From NCBI GenBank assembly GCA_043798375.1, contig JAZDOS010000005.1:1-61655 (forward strand): 61,655 bases of DNA, in the 5' to 3' direction. A program made the translations under genes and the position numbers. Source of the stretch: JAPLMI01 sp043798375 (lineage in GTDB: Bacteria > Omnitrophota > Gorgyraeia > 2-01-FULL-45-10). Below, piece after piece: positions 8,984-18,318 of the stretch (position 1 is its first letter; every line of letters begins with the position of its first letter). The notes beneath the pieces are model-generated. The model had not been told where the DNA came from. It saw nothing but the letters and a program-made list of their open reading frames with translations, and made no database searches.

Positions 8984-10003
8984 TCAATAAAGCGTTCTAC
9001 CGATGGCTTCCGCTATCTTCTCTATTTCCTTCATGAGCTTCTCGAAATTCGACGGCAGGAGCGATTGCTCTCCGTCCGACATCGCCTCTTCCGGTTTCGG
9101 GTGAACCTCTACGATAAGCCCGTCCGCGCCGGCGGCAATACCCGCTTTCGCGCACGCGCCCACCAGGCCCCACTTACCCATCGCATGCGAAGGGTCGACT
9201 ATGACCGGAAGGTGGCTTAAATTCTTTATCACAGGAACCGCGGCTATATCCAAAGTGAAACGCGTCGCGTCTTCGAAAGTCCTTATTCCGCGTTCGCACA
9301 GGATCACGCTGAAATTGCCTTCGGATAAAATATATTCGGCGGACATGAGTAATTCTTTGACTGTATTCGCCATTCCGCGTTTCAATAGAACGGGTTTCTT
9401 CGTCTTTCCGACCTCTTTCAGAAGGTTGAAGTTCTGCATATTCCTCGCGCCGATCTGTATGATGTCGGTATATTTCAATACGGTATCCAGGTCGCGGATA
9501 TCCATGAGCTCCGTTATTATCTTTAAGCCCGTCTCTTTCTTCGCATGGGCAAGATATTTCAGGCCCTGAACACCGAGCCCCTGGAACGCGTAGGGGCTCG
9601 TCCTGGGCTTAAATGCCCCTCCTCTTAAAACCGTCGCCCCCGCTTTTTTGACTTTCCTGGCTATGTCTACGAGGAGCTTCTCGCTCTCCACGGAACAGGG
9701 GCCGGCCATCACCACAAGCTTCTTCGCGCCTATTTTAACGCCTCCCCCTGCGTCTATTACGCTGTCCTCTTTTTTGAAATCCCTGGAAGCAAGCTTATAC
9801 GGCTTCAGTATCTGCAAAACCCTCTCTACGCCTGGAAATACTTCGAGCGGTTGGACGCGTATGATGTCCTCTTCGCCTATCACGCCGATTATGGTGCGCT
9901 CGACGCCCTTGGAGACCCAGGGCTTGAGGCCGAGCGATTTGATCTTATCTACTAAATGATTAACCTGTTTCCCGGTTGCATCGGGCCGTAGCACTATAAT
10001 CAT
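8984..10003 (-). CDS. aroF: 3-deoxy-7-phosphoheptulonate (DAHP) synthase, type I beta
   Basis: DAHP synthase condenses phosphoenolpyruvate and erythrose-4-phosphate, the first step of the shikimate pathway. Residues 1-70 form the ferredoxin-like regulatory domain typical of the Thermotoga/Bacillus-type enzyme (starting MIIVLRPDATGKQVNHLVDK). The barrel carries MAGPCSVES, LRGGAFKPRTSPYAFQG, ILCERGIRTFE and IVDPSHAMGK. The length of 339 residues is normal for this class. The regulatory domain suggests feedback control by tyrosine or phenylalanine. It sits between hisC and tyrA. Confidence 0.96.
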   Translation of the reverse strand: MIIVLRPDATGKQVNHLVDKIKSLGLKPWVSKGVERTIIGVIGEEDIIRVQPLEVFPGVERVLQILKPYKLASRDFKKEDSVIDAGGGVKIGAKKLVVMAGPCSVESEKLLVDIARKVKKAGATVLRGGAFKPRTSPYAFQGLGVQGLKYLAHAKKETGLKIITELMDIRDLDTVLKYTDIIQIGARNMQNFNLLKEVGKTKKPVLLKRGMANTVKELLMSAEYILSEGNFSVILCERGIRTFEDATRFTLDIAAVPVIKNLSHLPVIVDPSHAMGKWGLVGACAKAGIAAGADGLIVEVHPKPEEAMSDGEQSLLPSNFEKLMKEIEKIAEAIGRTLY

Positions 10004-10011
10004 CGTAAACT

Positions 10012-10085
10012 CCTATTTTCGTAAGGCGTAATGAGTAAAGCGTAAAAAGTAATTTTTTAAATTACGCTTTACGGATTACTGATTA
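10012..10085. repeat. GTAA-word palindrome between hisC and aroF
   Basis: The stretch consists of degenerate GTAAnGnGTAA words on one arm (cgtaaggcgtaatgagtaaagcg) and their complement on the other, forming a long imperfect hairpin with an AT-rich centre. The hisC stop codon and its last codons (VISNP) are themselves made of this word. Members of the same family lie at 14712-14797, 18241-18318, 20671-20705 and 25664-25782. Confidence 0.8.
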
Positions 10086-11172
10086 CTTTCTTTAACGCTG
10101 CTATGAACCTCTTGTTCTCATCCCGTGTGCCTACCGTCACGCGTATGAACGAATTCCACCCCCACGCCTTCATGTCGCGCACGATAACGCCTTTCTTTAA
10201 TAACTTGCCGTAGACAAGCTTACAGTCCTTCTTTATATCGACCATGATGAAATTGGTAGCGCTCTTGACATAAACAAGATTGAGCTTGCAAAGCTTCCCG
10301 CAAATGAATTCTTTCTCAAGTTCGACATGAGACAATGATTTCTTCAGGAATGCCTTGTCGTCAATGGCTGCCAGCGCCGCGGCCTGCGCCAACAGATTTA
10401 CGTTAAACGGTTCCCTCACCTTTTCCATGCAGCTTATGACTTCGGCATTGGATATACCGTAACCTATCCTCAATCCCGCAAGCCCGTACGCCTTAGATAA
10501 GGACCTTGCGACTATCAGGCCGGCCCGCTTTTCGAGATAGCCCAACCCATCCGGGTAGTCCTTGCAGGCCGACCTGGCAAATTCAAAATACGCTTCGTCC
10601 AGAAAAACTACAAGATCCTCCGGTAAGCCTTTAAAGAATCCGTTCAATTCCGATTTTGTAACATAGGTTCCGGTAGGATTATCCGGATTGGCTATGAAAA
10701 CCATTTTGGTATTTTCGGTGATCGCTTCCTTCATCGCCTTAAGATCGTGCCTGAAATCTTTTGTAAGCGGCACAAGTTTTATCTTAGCGTTCTGTATCTG
10801 GGACACTATCTCATATATCAGAAAGGTGGGCTTGGCTATCACGATCTCATCGCCATCTTTCACGAAAGTCCTGACGGCAAGCCCTATGATTTCGTCCGAG
10901 CCGTTTCCGAATATGAGGTTATTCCCTTCCACGCCGAGAAGCTTGGCCATCCTCTTCCTCAGATAAAAACTTGAGGAATCCGGATACCGGTTTACATTCT
11001 TCAGGTTTCTCTTTATCGCCGCGACAGCCTTCGGCGAAGGCCCGAGACAATTCTCGTTGGACGCCAATTTTATAATGTCATTAAGCCCTAGTTCGCGCCG
11101 GACTTCCTCGATAGGCTTCCCGGGAACATAGTTCTTCACGTTCAGTATGTTGGGTCGCACCAGGTTTCTCAT
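10069..11172 (-). CDS. hisC: Histidinol-phosphate (aromatic) aminotransferase
   Basis: This fold-type I PLP aminotransferase has NPDNPTGT, LDEAYFEFA and the lysine motif SLSKAYGLAGLRIGYG. Its length is 367 residues. HisC family members act on imidazole-acetol phosphate in histidine synthesis and often also on aromatic keto acids. Its position between pheA and aroF-tyrA suggests that it serves as the transaminase for phenylpyruvate and hydroxyphenylpyruvate here. No other his gene is present. The last codons fall within the GTAA palindrome. Confidence 0.93.
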   Translation of the reverse strand: MRNLVRPNILNVKNYVPGKPIEEVRRELGLNDIIKLASNENCLGPSPKAVAAIKRNLKNVNRYPDSSSFYLRKRMAKLLGVEGNNLIFGNGSDEIIGLAVRTFVKDGDEIVIAKPTFLIYEIVSQIQNAKIKLVPLTKDFRHDLKAMKEAITENTKMVFIANPDNPTGTYVTKSELNGFFKGLPEDLVVFLDEAYFEFARSACKDYPDGLGYLEKRAGLIVARSLSKAYGLAGLRIGYGISNAEVISCMEKVREPFNVNLLAQAAALAAIDDKAFLKKSLSHVELEKEFICGKLCKLNLVYVKSATNFIMVDIKKDCKLVYGKLLKKGVIVRDMKAWGWNSFIRVTVGTRDENKRFIAALKKVISNP

Positions 11173-11174
11173 CC

Positions 11175-12239
11175 TTACACACCATCCCCTGCCGGATACG
11201 AGCCGAGTATCTTCATGTAAGAGGATGACTTTTCGAGTTCCGAAAGCGCTTTCGCGACTTTCGCATCCTTGAAATGCCCCTCAAGATCGACAAAGAAGTA
11301 ATACTCCCACGCCCTCATCCTGGAGGGCCTCGACTCTATCTTTGTTAAATTGATACCGTTTTTTTTGAACGGAACTAGCATATCGTGAAGCGCGCCGGCC
11401 CTGTCCTTGACCGAGAACATTATCGACGTCTTGTCCTGCCCCGTGGAATGGACCTCATCTTTCCCTATAACAAGGAAGCGGGTTACGTTATGCGCGCTGT
11501 CCTCTATCGACTTATACAGCACTTTGAGGCCGTAAATTTTGGCGGCCGGGTCGCTTGCTATGCACGCGGCGCCTTTCTGGCGTGAAGCTATTTCGGCGGC
11601 CCTGGCTGTGCTAGAGACATCGATAAGTTCGACTTTCGGCAGGTTCGACTCAAGCCAAAGCCTGCACTGTCCGAAAACCTCGGCCTTTGAATATACCTTT
11701 CTTATCCTGCTCTTCGCGGATTCCCCCGATAACAGGTTGTGGCATATCTCAAGGTAGATTTCCGAACATATCAAAAGGCGCGAATCCGCGAACATATCAA
11801 GCGTGTGATTGACCGCGCCCTCGGTAGAATTCTCTATGGGCACAACTCCGTAATCGGCCCTCGCCTTTTCGACTTCGCTGAATACGTCCGTTATGGTGCC
11901 GCAAGGCGCGTAGTTGACGCTCGAGCCGAACTTCTTCATGCTGGCCAGGTGAGTGAAAGTGAATTCCGGCCCCAGATACGCTATCGTAAGAGGCCTTTCC
12001 AGCTGCAATGCGCTTGACATTATCTCTCTGAATATGGCCTTGACCGAGTCCGTCTGGATCGGCCCTTTATTCTTTGAAGCCAACTTTTTATAAACATCTT
12101 TCTCTCTGTCCGGGGCATATACGGATTCGTTCTTCTTTGCCTTGACTTTGCCGATCCTGAGAATAACTTCCGCTCTTTTATTTAAAAGGCTCAGGATCTG
12201 GGAATCTATCGAATCAACCGCCTTGCGCAAGGCCTTCAT
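11175..12239 (-). CDS. pheA: Chorismate mutase / prephenate dehydratase (P-protein)
   Basis: This bifunctional enzyme converts chorismate to prephenate and then to phenylpyruvate. Residues 1-85 form the AroQ-type chorismate mutase helix bundle (LRKAVDSIDSQILSLLNKRAE). About 92-275 is the dehydratase (IAYLGPEFTFTHLA, PIENSTEGAVNHTLD, DSAHNVTRFLVIG), and about 280-354 is an ACT domain (TSIMFSVKDRAGALHDML, ESRPSRMRAWEYYFFVD) for phenylalanine feedback. The length is 354 residues. Its start overlaps the scpB end by 26 bases, so it is translationally linked to the scp genes. Confidence 0.96.
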   Translation of the reverse strand: MKALRKAVDSIDSQILSLLNKRAEVILRIGKVKAKKNESVYAPDREKDVYKKLASKNKGPIQTDSVKAIFREIMSSALQLERPLTIAYLGPEFTFTHLASMKKFGSSVNYAPCGTITDVFSEVEKARADYGVVPIENSTEGAVNHTLDMFADSRLLICSEIYLEICHNLLSGESAKSRIRKVYSKAEVFGQCRLWLESNLPKVELIDVSSTARAAEIASRQKGAACIASDPAAKIYGLKVLYKSIEDSAHNVTRFLVIGKDEVHSTGQDKTSIMFSVKDRAGALHDMLVPFKKNGINLTKIESRPSRMRAWEYYFFVDLEGHFKDAKVAKALSELEKSSSYMKILGSYPAGDGV

Positions 12240-12915
12240 TATTATCCGCTCCTTTTGATTTGTTTTGGCTTAAGTCTGACAAATCATCCCGAGCCGCTAC
12301 CATCTCAGTCTGCGGCGAGGGACTCTCGTTCTGTAATTTCCCCGTATCCGTGTTCAGTATCTCGTGCTTTTCTTTATCTTTTATAAAATCCAAATCACTC
12401 TCTTTGAATTCCTTTAATTTAGGAAGCTCTTCTATCGATTTCAATCCGAAGTGCTGCAAAAATTCCGTTGTAGTTCCGTAGAGTATCGGACGGCCGGGCG
12501 CCTCAAGGCGGCCCCTCGTCCTTATGAGGCCCCGTTCTTCGAGCGTGCCCAGGACGCCGTCTACGTTCACGCCCCTGATCGCCTCGATATCGCTTCTTGT
12601 AAGCGGCTGTTTATACGCTATTATCGCCAGTGTCTCAAGCGACGGCCCCGTTAATCTATCCGGCGGCCTCTTGTAAAGAGCCGCGATCCATTTGGAATAG
12701 ACCGGATCGGTGAGCATCTGGAAACCGCCCGCTATCTCTTTAATGCTGAAACTTCTTCCGTTTGAGGCGTATTCCGCGTTCAGTTCTTCGATAACCGCTC
12801 TTATATCGGTCGGATCGATATCCTTAATAACGTCTTTCAGCGCGTCGATCGAAACCGGCTTATCGCTCACGAAAAGAAGCGCCTCAATAATCAATTTTCT
12901 CCCGCTGCTATCCAT
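12214..12915 (-). CDS. scpB: Segregation and condensation protein B
   Basis: ScpB is the winged-helix (kite) subunit of the bacterial Smc-ScpA-ScpB condensin. The conserved core EALLFVSDKPV...GRSFSIKEIAGGFQMLTDP...LSLETLAIIAYKQPLTRSDIEAIRGVNVDGVL...LIRTRGRLEAPGRPILYGTT is present with its two winged helices. The C-terminal 50 or so residues are polar and probably disordered. The length is 233 residues. It lies directly after scpA, the usual order. Confidence 0.96.
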   Translation of the reverse strand: MDSSGRKLIIEALLFVSDKPVSIDALKDVIKDIDPTDIRAVIEELNAEYASNGRSFSIKEIAGGFQMLTDPVYSKWIAALYKRPPDRLTGPSLETLAIIAYKQPLTRSDIEAIRGVNVDGVLGTLEERGLIRTRGRLEAPGRPILYGTTTEFLQHFGLKSIEELPKLKEFKESDLDFIKDKEKHEILNTDTGKLQNESPSPQTEMVAARDDLSDLSQNKSKGADNNEGLAQGG

Positions 12916-12932
12916 TCTTTCCCTCTTCCGGC

Positions 12933-13706
12933 TTAACCCCGCCCTTCTTTATCATTGTCCTGGACTTCGTTAGGAAGGGCCGGGTTAATAGTTCCCGTGT
13001 TTCTGATAACTTCTATCTCGGCAAACGGCGCCGACTGGGCCACTATAACCTCCCTTATCTTTATCAATTCCAAAAGCGCCAGGAATATGGTGATGATCTC
13101 AGATTTATTCTTCGTCGCCTTGAAAAGTTCACCGAAAAAAATAGACTTTTTGTCCACCAGAAGATGCAGTATATCGTGTATCTTCTCGGAAACGGTAAAT
13201 TCGTCCTTTACTACTTTATAGAAGACGTCTTTCGGTATGTCTTTTAAAACTTTTGTAAACGCCGTTATCAGGTCGAAAAGGCTCGCCTCAAAATATTCCT
13301 CTTCCCGCGGGATATCATCCGTCTTTACGCCCGGGCCGACCCTGGCGAAAAAGTGTTTTTGGTGCGACTCCATCTGGGAAAGCTGGCTTGCCGCTTCCTT
13401 GAACTTTTTGTATTCGATGAGTCTCCGTACCAGCTCCGCGCGCGGATCTTCTTCCTGTTTCTCCTCGTCCGCCTGGTCCGGCGGCAAGAGCATCTTAGAC
13501 TTAATGTGCATCAGCGTCGCCGCCATCACAATGAATTCACCGGCTATGTTCAGATCCAAAAGCTTCATCAGCTCAAGATATTCCAGATACTGGTCCGTGA
13601 TCTTGGATATCGGAATATCGTATATGTCGACTTCCTCTTTCTGTATAAGATACAGTAGGAGGTCGAGCGGCCCTTCGAAAACATCCAGTTTTACCTTGTA
13701 ACTCAT
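12933..13706 (-). CDS. scpA: Segregation and condensation protein A
   Basis: ScpA is the kleisin that bridges Smc head domains. The N-terminus (KLDVFEGPLDLLLYLIQKEEVDIYDIPISKITDQYLEYL) is the Smc-neck-binding helical region. The middle part (FIVMAATLMHIKSKMLLP) is highly conserved, and the C-terminus forms the winged helix that binds the Smc head. The length is 257 residues. It is followed after 17 bases by scpB. Confidence 0.96.
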   Translation of the reverse strand: MSYKVKLDVFEGPLDLLLYLIQKEEVDIYDIPISKITDQYLEYLELMKLLDLNIAGEFIVMAATLMHIKSKMLLPPDQADEEKQEEDPRAELVRRLIEYKKFKEAASQLSQMESHQKHFFARVGPGVKTDDIPREEEYFEASLFDLITAFTKVLKDIPKDVFYKVVKDEFTVSEKIHDILHLLVDKKSIFFGELFKATKNKSEIITIFLALLELIKIREVIVAQSAPFAEIEVIRNTGTINPALPNEVQDNDKEGRG

Positions 13707-13730
13707 ATGTGTAATGTTACTCTTTACACG

Positions 13731-14711
13731 TTACACAAAATTGATAAGGGGCCTGACTTCACTCATCGTTTCACCGGCTGCGGCCCTGGCGCGTTTCGCG
13801 CCGTTTCTTATAATATCTTCGATATCCGAATCCGTTAACGAATTACGCCTGGACTTTAAAGGCTGCAGATATTCTATCAGCACCTCGGCCAGATTCTTCT
13901 TGCACTCGGTGCAGCCCTTTTTGGCGCCCTCGCACCAATCTTTCACATTGGCCCTCAAATCAGCACGCGTGAACGTTGAAAAGTAACTGAAGACGCTGCA
14001 GATGTCCGGATGGCCCTTATCATGAAGCCTGATCCTCTCCGGATCCGTTATCATAGACGCTACCTTCTTCTTTATCGTTTCGGGTGTATCCGAAAGAGCT
14101 ATGAAATTGTCATAGCTCTTCGACATCTTTCTGTTATCGAGCCCCAGAAGTTTCGACGTCTTCGTCAGCAGGGCCTCCGGTTCCGGGAAAACGTTCTTTT
14201 TATAAATTGAATTGAACCTGCGTATTATCTCGCGCGTCAGCTCCAGGTGCGGTATCTGATCCGCGCCTACCGGAACGGCGCTTGCCTTATAAACAGCGAT
14301 ATCGGCGGCCTGAAGGACCGGATACCCTAAAAATCCGTAAGTGGTAAGGTCCCTGCCCTTCACTTCGCGCAGCTGCTCTTTATATGTGGGAACTCTTTCC
14401 ACCCAGGCAAGCGGCGTTATGTCTGAAAATACCATGGCAAGTTCCAAATGCTCGGGGACCTGCGACTGGATGAAGATGACCGATTTCTCGGGATCAAGCC
14501 CTGCCGCGACAAAATCCCTCACCATATCGTATGACCACTCCCGCATTCCTTCAGGGTTTCCATATTCGCTCATGAGCGCATGCCAGTCGGCTATCATGTA
14601 AAAACACTGGTAGTCGTCCTGGAGCTTCACCCAGTTATTCAGCGCTCCGACCAGATGCCCGAGGTGCAGTTTCCCTGTCGGGCGCATTCCGCTTAATATC
14701 CGCTTAGTCAT
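13731..14711 (-). CDS. trpS: Tryptophan--tRNA ligase
   Basis: This class I synthetase charges tRNA-Trp. The HIGH motif appears as KLHLGHLVGAL near residue 17, the tryptophan-site motif GADQIPHLELTREI is present, and KMSKSYDN lies near residue 195. The length of 326 residues is normal for the bacterial form. It is separated from infB upstream by a GTAA-word palindrome and from scpA downstream by a short spacer with related words. Confidence 0.97.
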   Translation of the reverse strand: MTKRILSGMRPTGKLHLGHLVGALNNWVKLQDDYQCFYMIADWHALMSEYGNPEGMREWSYDMVRDFVAAGLDPEKSVIFIQSQVPEHLELAMVFSDITPLAWVERVPTYKEQLREVKGRDLTTYGFLGYPVLQAADIAVYKASAVPVGADQIPHLELTREIIRRFNSIYKKNVFPEPEALLTKTSKLLGLDNRKMSKSYDNFIALSDTPETIKKKVASMITDPERIRLHDKGHPDICSVFSYFSTFTRADLRANVKDWCEGAKKGCTECKKNLAEVLIEYLQPLKSRRNSLTDSDIEDIIRNGAKRARAAAGETMSEVRPLINFV

Positions 14712-14797
14712 AGGTAACGTTTCGTAAAGCGTAATTCGTAATGCGTAAAGAGTAATTTTTAAAATTACTTATTACACTTTACGAATTACTCATTACG
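14712..14797. repeat. GTAA-word palindrome between infB and trpS
   Basis: The spacer is an almost continuous imperfect inverted repeat of words such as CGTAATGCGTAAAGAGTAAT around an AATTTTTAAAATT centre. The infB stop codon (TAA in ggttcgTAATGAG) is the first element of the palindrome and the trpS start follows its end. It may act as a transcription or RNA-stability element between genes of one operon. Confidence 0.85.
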
Positions 14798-17015
14798 AAC
14801 CTTTTTTGGAATCCAGCCTCCTCGCCACCTTCTCGATACTATACACTTCAACAAGGTCTCCGACCTTTATATCGTCGTGCCTGTCGAGCCCTATACCGCA
14901 CTCAACGCCTTCGGCCACGTCGCGCACGTCGTCCTTGAATCGCTTGAGCGACGCGATTTTACCTTCGTAAACAATATTTTTGTCTCTTATCAGTTTGGCT
15001 ACGCCCGTTCGTACGATTTTACCCCTCACGACTATCGAACCGGCGATAGTGCCCGCTTTCGTAACCTTGAAGACCTGTTTAACGGATGCCCTTCCTACAA
15101 ATACCTCTTTTGAAAACGGCTCCAGGAGCCCCTCCATCGCCGCGACGACATCCTGGATTGCCTCATATATTATTCCGTAGATCTTTATCTCGATCCCTTC
15201 TTTCGCCGCAAGCGCCCCGGCGCCCTCATCGACCTTCACGTTGAAACCCATGACAACGGCGTTAGAGACGACCGCGAGCATCACATCCGATTCGTTTATA
15301 TTCCCCACATCGGCGTGTATTATGTCGATCTTCACATCCTTGGTATTCAATTCCAAGAGCGACTTCTTAATCGCCTCGACAGACCCCTGGACGTCGCCTT
15401 TCAAAAGTATCGCAAGTTCCTTGGCGATGCCGTCCTTCATCTGTTTGTAAAAGTCCTCGAGCGTTATTCTATGCGAGGATTTCAGCTTCCTGGCGCGCGC
15501 CTCGTCCTGTTTTAACACCGAAAGCGTCCTTGCCTTTTTCTCGTCTTTAACAACGAAGAATTCATTGCCGGCCATCGGTACGCCGGAGAGGCCCAGTATG
15601 CTGACGGGCTTGGACGGCGGCGCCTCGTTGATACGGTTACCCGCATGGTCCATCATCGCCTTTATGCGTCCGTAATGCATCCCTGTCAATATCATGTCGC
15701 CGACGCGCAGCGTCCCGTTTTTGACCAGCATCGTCGCAACAGGCCCCTGCCCGCTCGAAAGTTTTCCCTCGATAACAACGCCTCTGGCCCTTAAGTGAGA
15801 ATTCGCCTTCAATTCTAACAACTCCGCCTCCAGAAGAAGCATCTCCAAAAGATGCTCCACGCCTTCTCCGGTCTTCGCCGATACCGGGACAACTATCGTC
15901 TTTCCGCCCCAGTCTTCGGACATAAGTCCGAGCTGAGACAGCTGTCCCTTCACCTTATCGATGTTCGCGCCCGGCAGGTCGCACTTATTCAGGGCCACAA
16001 CTATCTGAACGCCGGCCGCCCTCGCGTGGTCAAGCGCTTCCTTCGTCTGCGGCATAACACCGTCATCCGCGGCCACAACCAGCACGACTATATCGGTCGC
16101 GTTCGCGCCTCTGGCCCTCATCGCGGTAAATGCCTCATGGCCGGGCGTATCCAAAAATGTAACTGATCCCTTCTTGAATTTGACTTCGTAAGCGCCTATG
16201 TGCTGTGTTATCCCGCCCTTCTCCTTGTCCACGACGCGTGTTTTTCTGATAAAGTCCAGGAGGCTCGTCTTTCCGTGGTCAACGTGTCCCATAAACGTAA
16301 CGACCGGAGGCCTTGGAACGAGGTGCAGCGCATCCTGATTCTCCTCGAGTTCCCTGTGCTCTCTCACGACCTGATCTTCAAGTTTCGGCGGTCTCTTGAA
16401 TTCTATCCCGTATCCTTTCAATATATCTGTTACGAGATCCTCGCTCAAACCCTGATTTATCGTCGCGAAAACGTTCTTTGACATAAGCTTCAATATGATT
16501 TCGTTGGGCTTTACGCCGATCTTCTGGGCAAGGTCTTTCAGTGTGATTGGGACATCGAGTTCGAGCGTCCTCGTCCTGGGTTCTTCTATCGTCTCAACCT
16601 TGGCGGGGGCGGTTTCCGCAGCGACGGGAGCTTCTTTCTGCGGCTCGATTTTCGCCGCGGCAACAGGGATATCGACATTAGGTTCTTCTTTCGCGGTAAC
16701 CTGAGGTTTTATTTCGACTTCAGGTTTTTCTATTTTTATAGCGGGCTTGACTTCGGGTTTTTTCGGCGGCTCTTTTTTGGCGCCTATCGCCTTCTCTTTC
16801 CCTTCTATTCCCTTCTTTTCCCCTATACCCCCTTCTACTTTTTCTTTTACGTCAGCCTTCTCTTTCTTAAGCGGCTCTTTCTTCGGAATTGCTTTCGCTT
16901 TCGCTGAAACAGTCTTTACGGCGGCCTTTTTAACCTTCGTTTTAGAAGCCGGGCCTTTTGCCTTTGCGGCCTTCGGTTTCGTCTTTACCTCTTTGGCCTT
17001 GCCTTTTTTTATCAT
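14793..17015 (-). CDS. infB: Translation initiation factor IF-2
   Basis: IF-2 is the GTPase that brings fMet-tRNA to the 30S subunit and promotes subunit joining. The first 150 residues are Lys/Glu/Pro/Ala-rich and low in complexity. An IF2_N domain (DVPITLKDLAQKIGVKPNEIILKLM) and the G domain follow, with GHVDHGKTSLLD, DTPGHEAFTAMRARG and NKCDLP. The C-terminal domains end with the formyl-Met binding C2 region (VYEGKIASLKRFKDDVRDVAEGVECGIGL). The length is 740 residues. Its start overlaps the nusA stop by four bases (17012-17015). It is part of the rimP-nusA-infB operon. Confidence 0.98.
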   Translation of the reverse strand: MIKKGKAKEVKTKPKAAKAKGPASKTKVKKAAVKTVSAKAKAIPKKEPLKKEKADVKEKVEGGIGEKKGIEGKEKAIGAKKEPPKKPEVKPAIKIEKPEVEIKPQVTAKEEPNVDIPVAAAKIEPQKEAPVAAETAPAKVETIEEPRTRTLELDVPITLKDLAQKIGVKPNEIILKLMSKNVFATINQGLSEDLVTDILKGYGIEFKRPPKLEDQVVREHRELEENQDALHLVPRPPVVTFMGHVDHGKTSLLDFIRKTRVVDKEKGGITQHIGAYEVKFKKGSVTFLDTPGHEAFTAMRARGANATDIVVLVVAADDGVMPQTKEALDHARAAGVQIVVALNKCDLPGANIDKVKGQLSQLGLMSEDWGGKTIVVPVSAKTGEGVEHLLEMLLLEAELLELKANSHLRARGVVIEGKLSSGQGPVATMLVKNGTLRVGDMILTGMHYGRIKAMMDHAGNRINEAPPSKPVSILGLSGVPMAGNEFFVVKDEKKARTLSVLKQDEARARKLKSSHRITLEDFYKQMKDGIAKELAILLKGDVQGSVEAIKKSLLELNTKDVKIDIIHADVGNINESDVMLAVVSNAVVMGFNVKVDEGAGALAAKEGIEIKIYGIIYEAIQDVVAAMEGLLEPFSKEVFVGRASVKQVFKVTKAGTIAGSIVVRGKIVRTGVAKLIRDKNIVYEGKIASLKRFKDDVRDVAEGVECGIGLDRHDDIKVGDLVEVYSIEKVARRLDSKKGS

Positions 17016-18223
17016 TTAATTTCCTTCGCTGACGTTAATATCTTCTCCGCCGTCTTCTTCCCGATCCCGTCTATCTTCGTCAACTCCTCAACCGTCAAAT
17101 TTTTTATCTTCTCTACCGTATCGTAACCTGCCCCTGCAAGCGCTTTCGCCACCTTCGGTCCTACGCCGTCAAGATCCATTAGCCCTAATTCTTTTTTACT
17201 TTCTCCGGTTTCTTTTATTTCACTTTGAGCTTTGAGCTTTGAGCTTTCAGCTTCTTCAGTTTTAGCTTCCAATGCGGCCTTCACCTTTTCCTCTTTTCCC
17301 CTTATATCCATCTCCCATCCTATGAGCCTGGACGCGAGCCTGATATTCTGTCCGTGCTTGCCTATACCGATCGAAAGCTGGTCGTCCGGCACGATAACCT
17401 CGATCTTCTTATTCGCCTTATCTATCCTTATCTCCGCGATCTCGGTGGGGCCAAGTGACGCCTTGACATATTCCCTCAAATCATCGGTCCACCTGACGAT
17501 ATCAACACGTTCGCCCTGAAGCTCCCTTACTATATCCTTCACCCGCGAGCCCCTCATCCCGACACACGCGCCGACCGCGTCGACCTTTTCGTCTTTCGAC
17601 CACACCGCGATCTTCGTCCTTTCCCCGGCTTCGCGCGATATCGATTTTATCTCAACGATGCCTTCCGTTATCTCTGGCACCTCTATCTCGAATAATTTCT
17701 TAACGAACATCGCGTCGGACCTGGAAAGGATTATCTGCGGCCCGTGAGACGTCTTTGTGACCTCGAGTATAAGGAGCCTTACCCTGTCACCCTGCTTATA
17801 ACGGTCTTTCGAGCACTGCTGGGATTTTGGCAGTATCCCCTCGGTCTTCCCAAGGTCAAGGACAATATCGCCTTTTTCGAATCTGTGCACAGAGCCGCTC
17901 GTGATCGTCCCGACCCTTTTCTGGTATTCTTCGAACACGATGTCGCGTTCCGCTTCGCGGATCTTCTGGATTATGACTTGCTTCGCCGTCTGCGCCGCGA
18001 TCCTTCCAAACTCCTCTGAATTTATCTCTTTTCCTTCACTGACGATCTTGATCTTACCTGTCACCCGGTCTATGGTCGCCGCGGCATCCGCCTCTTTATT
18101 TCCCACGATCTTCCGCGCGGCGCTCGTCAGGGCGGACTCTATCGCCTTGAAGAGAAATTCCTTATCGATCCCCTTCTCGCGCTCTATATGCTCCAGCACC
18201 GTGAGTAATTCTTCGCTGTTCAT
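17012..18223 (-). CDS. nusA: Transcription termination/antitermination protein NusA
   Basis: NusA binds RNA polymerase and modulates pausing, termination and rRNA antitermination. It has an N-terminal polymerase-binding domain, an S1 domain (GTITSGSVHRFEKGDIVLDLGKTEGILPKS), two KH domains (GACVGMRGSRVKDIVREL; IGKHGQNIRLASRLIGW) and a C-terminal helix-hairpin-helix pair (LDGVGPKVAKALAGAG, IDGIGKKTAEKIL). A low-complexity linker before the hairpins is encoded by three tandem GCTCAAA words at about 17224-17253. The length is 403 residues. The spacer to rimP is a GTAA palindrome. Confidence 0.97.
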   Translation of the reverse strand: MNSEELLTVLEHIEREKGIDKEFLFKAIESALTSAARKIVGNKEADAAATIDRVTGKIKIVSEGKEINSEEFGRIAAQTAKQVIIQKIREAERDIVFEEYQKRVGTITSGSVHRFEKGDIVLDLGKTEGILPKSQQCSKDRYKQGDRVRLLILEVTKTSHGPQIILSRSDAMFVKKLFEIEVPEITEGIVEIKSISREAGERTKIAVWSKDEKVDAVGACVGMRGSRVKDIVRELQGERVDIVRWTDDLREYVKASLGPTEIAEIRIDKANKKIEVIVPDDQLSIGIGKHGQNIRLASRLIGWEMDIRGKEEKVKAALEAKTEEAESSKLKAQSEIKETGESKKELGLMDLDGVGPKVAKALAGAGYDTVEKIKNLTVEELTKIDGIGKKTAEKILTSAKEIK

Positions 18224-18240
18224 TTTAACACCTCTCTAAC

Positions 18241-18318
18241 CCATCGTTCGTAATTAGTAACGCGTAAAGCGTAAGTAATTTTAAAATTACTCTTTACGCG
18301 TTACGAATTACGCTTTAC
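18241..18318. repeat. GTAA-word palindrome between rimP and nusA
   Basis: This is an imperfect inverted repeat of GTAACGCGTAAAGCGTAA words around a central AATTTTAAAATT. As at infB and hisC, the stop codon of the upstream gene (rimP, TAA at 18315-18317) is part of the palindrome arm. Confidence 0.85.
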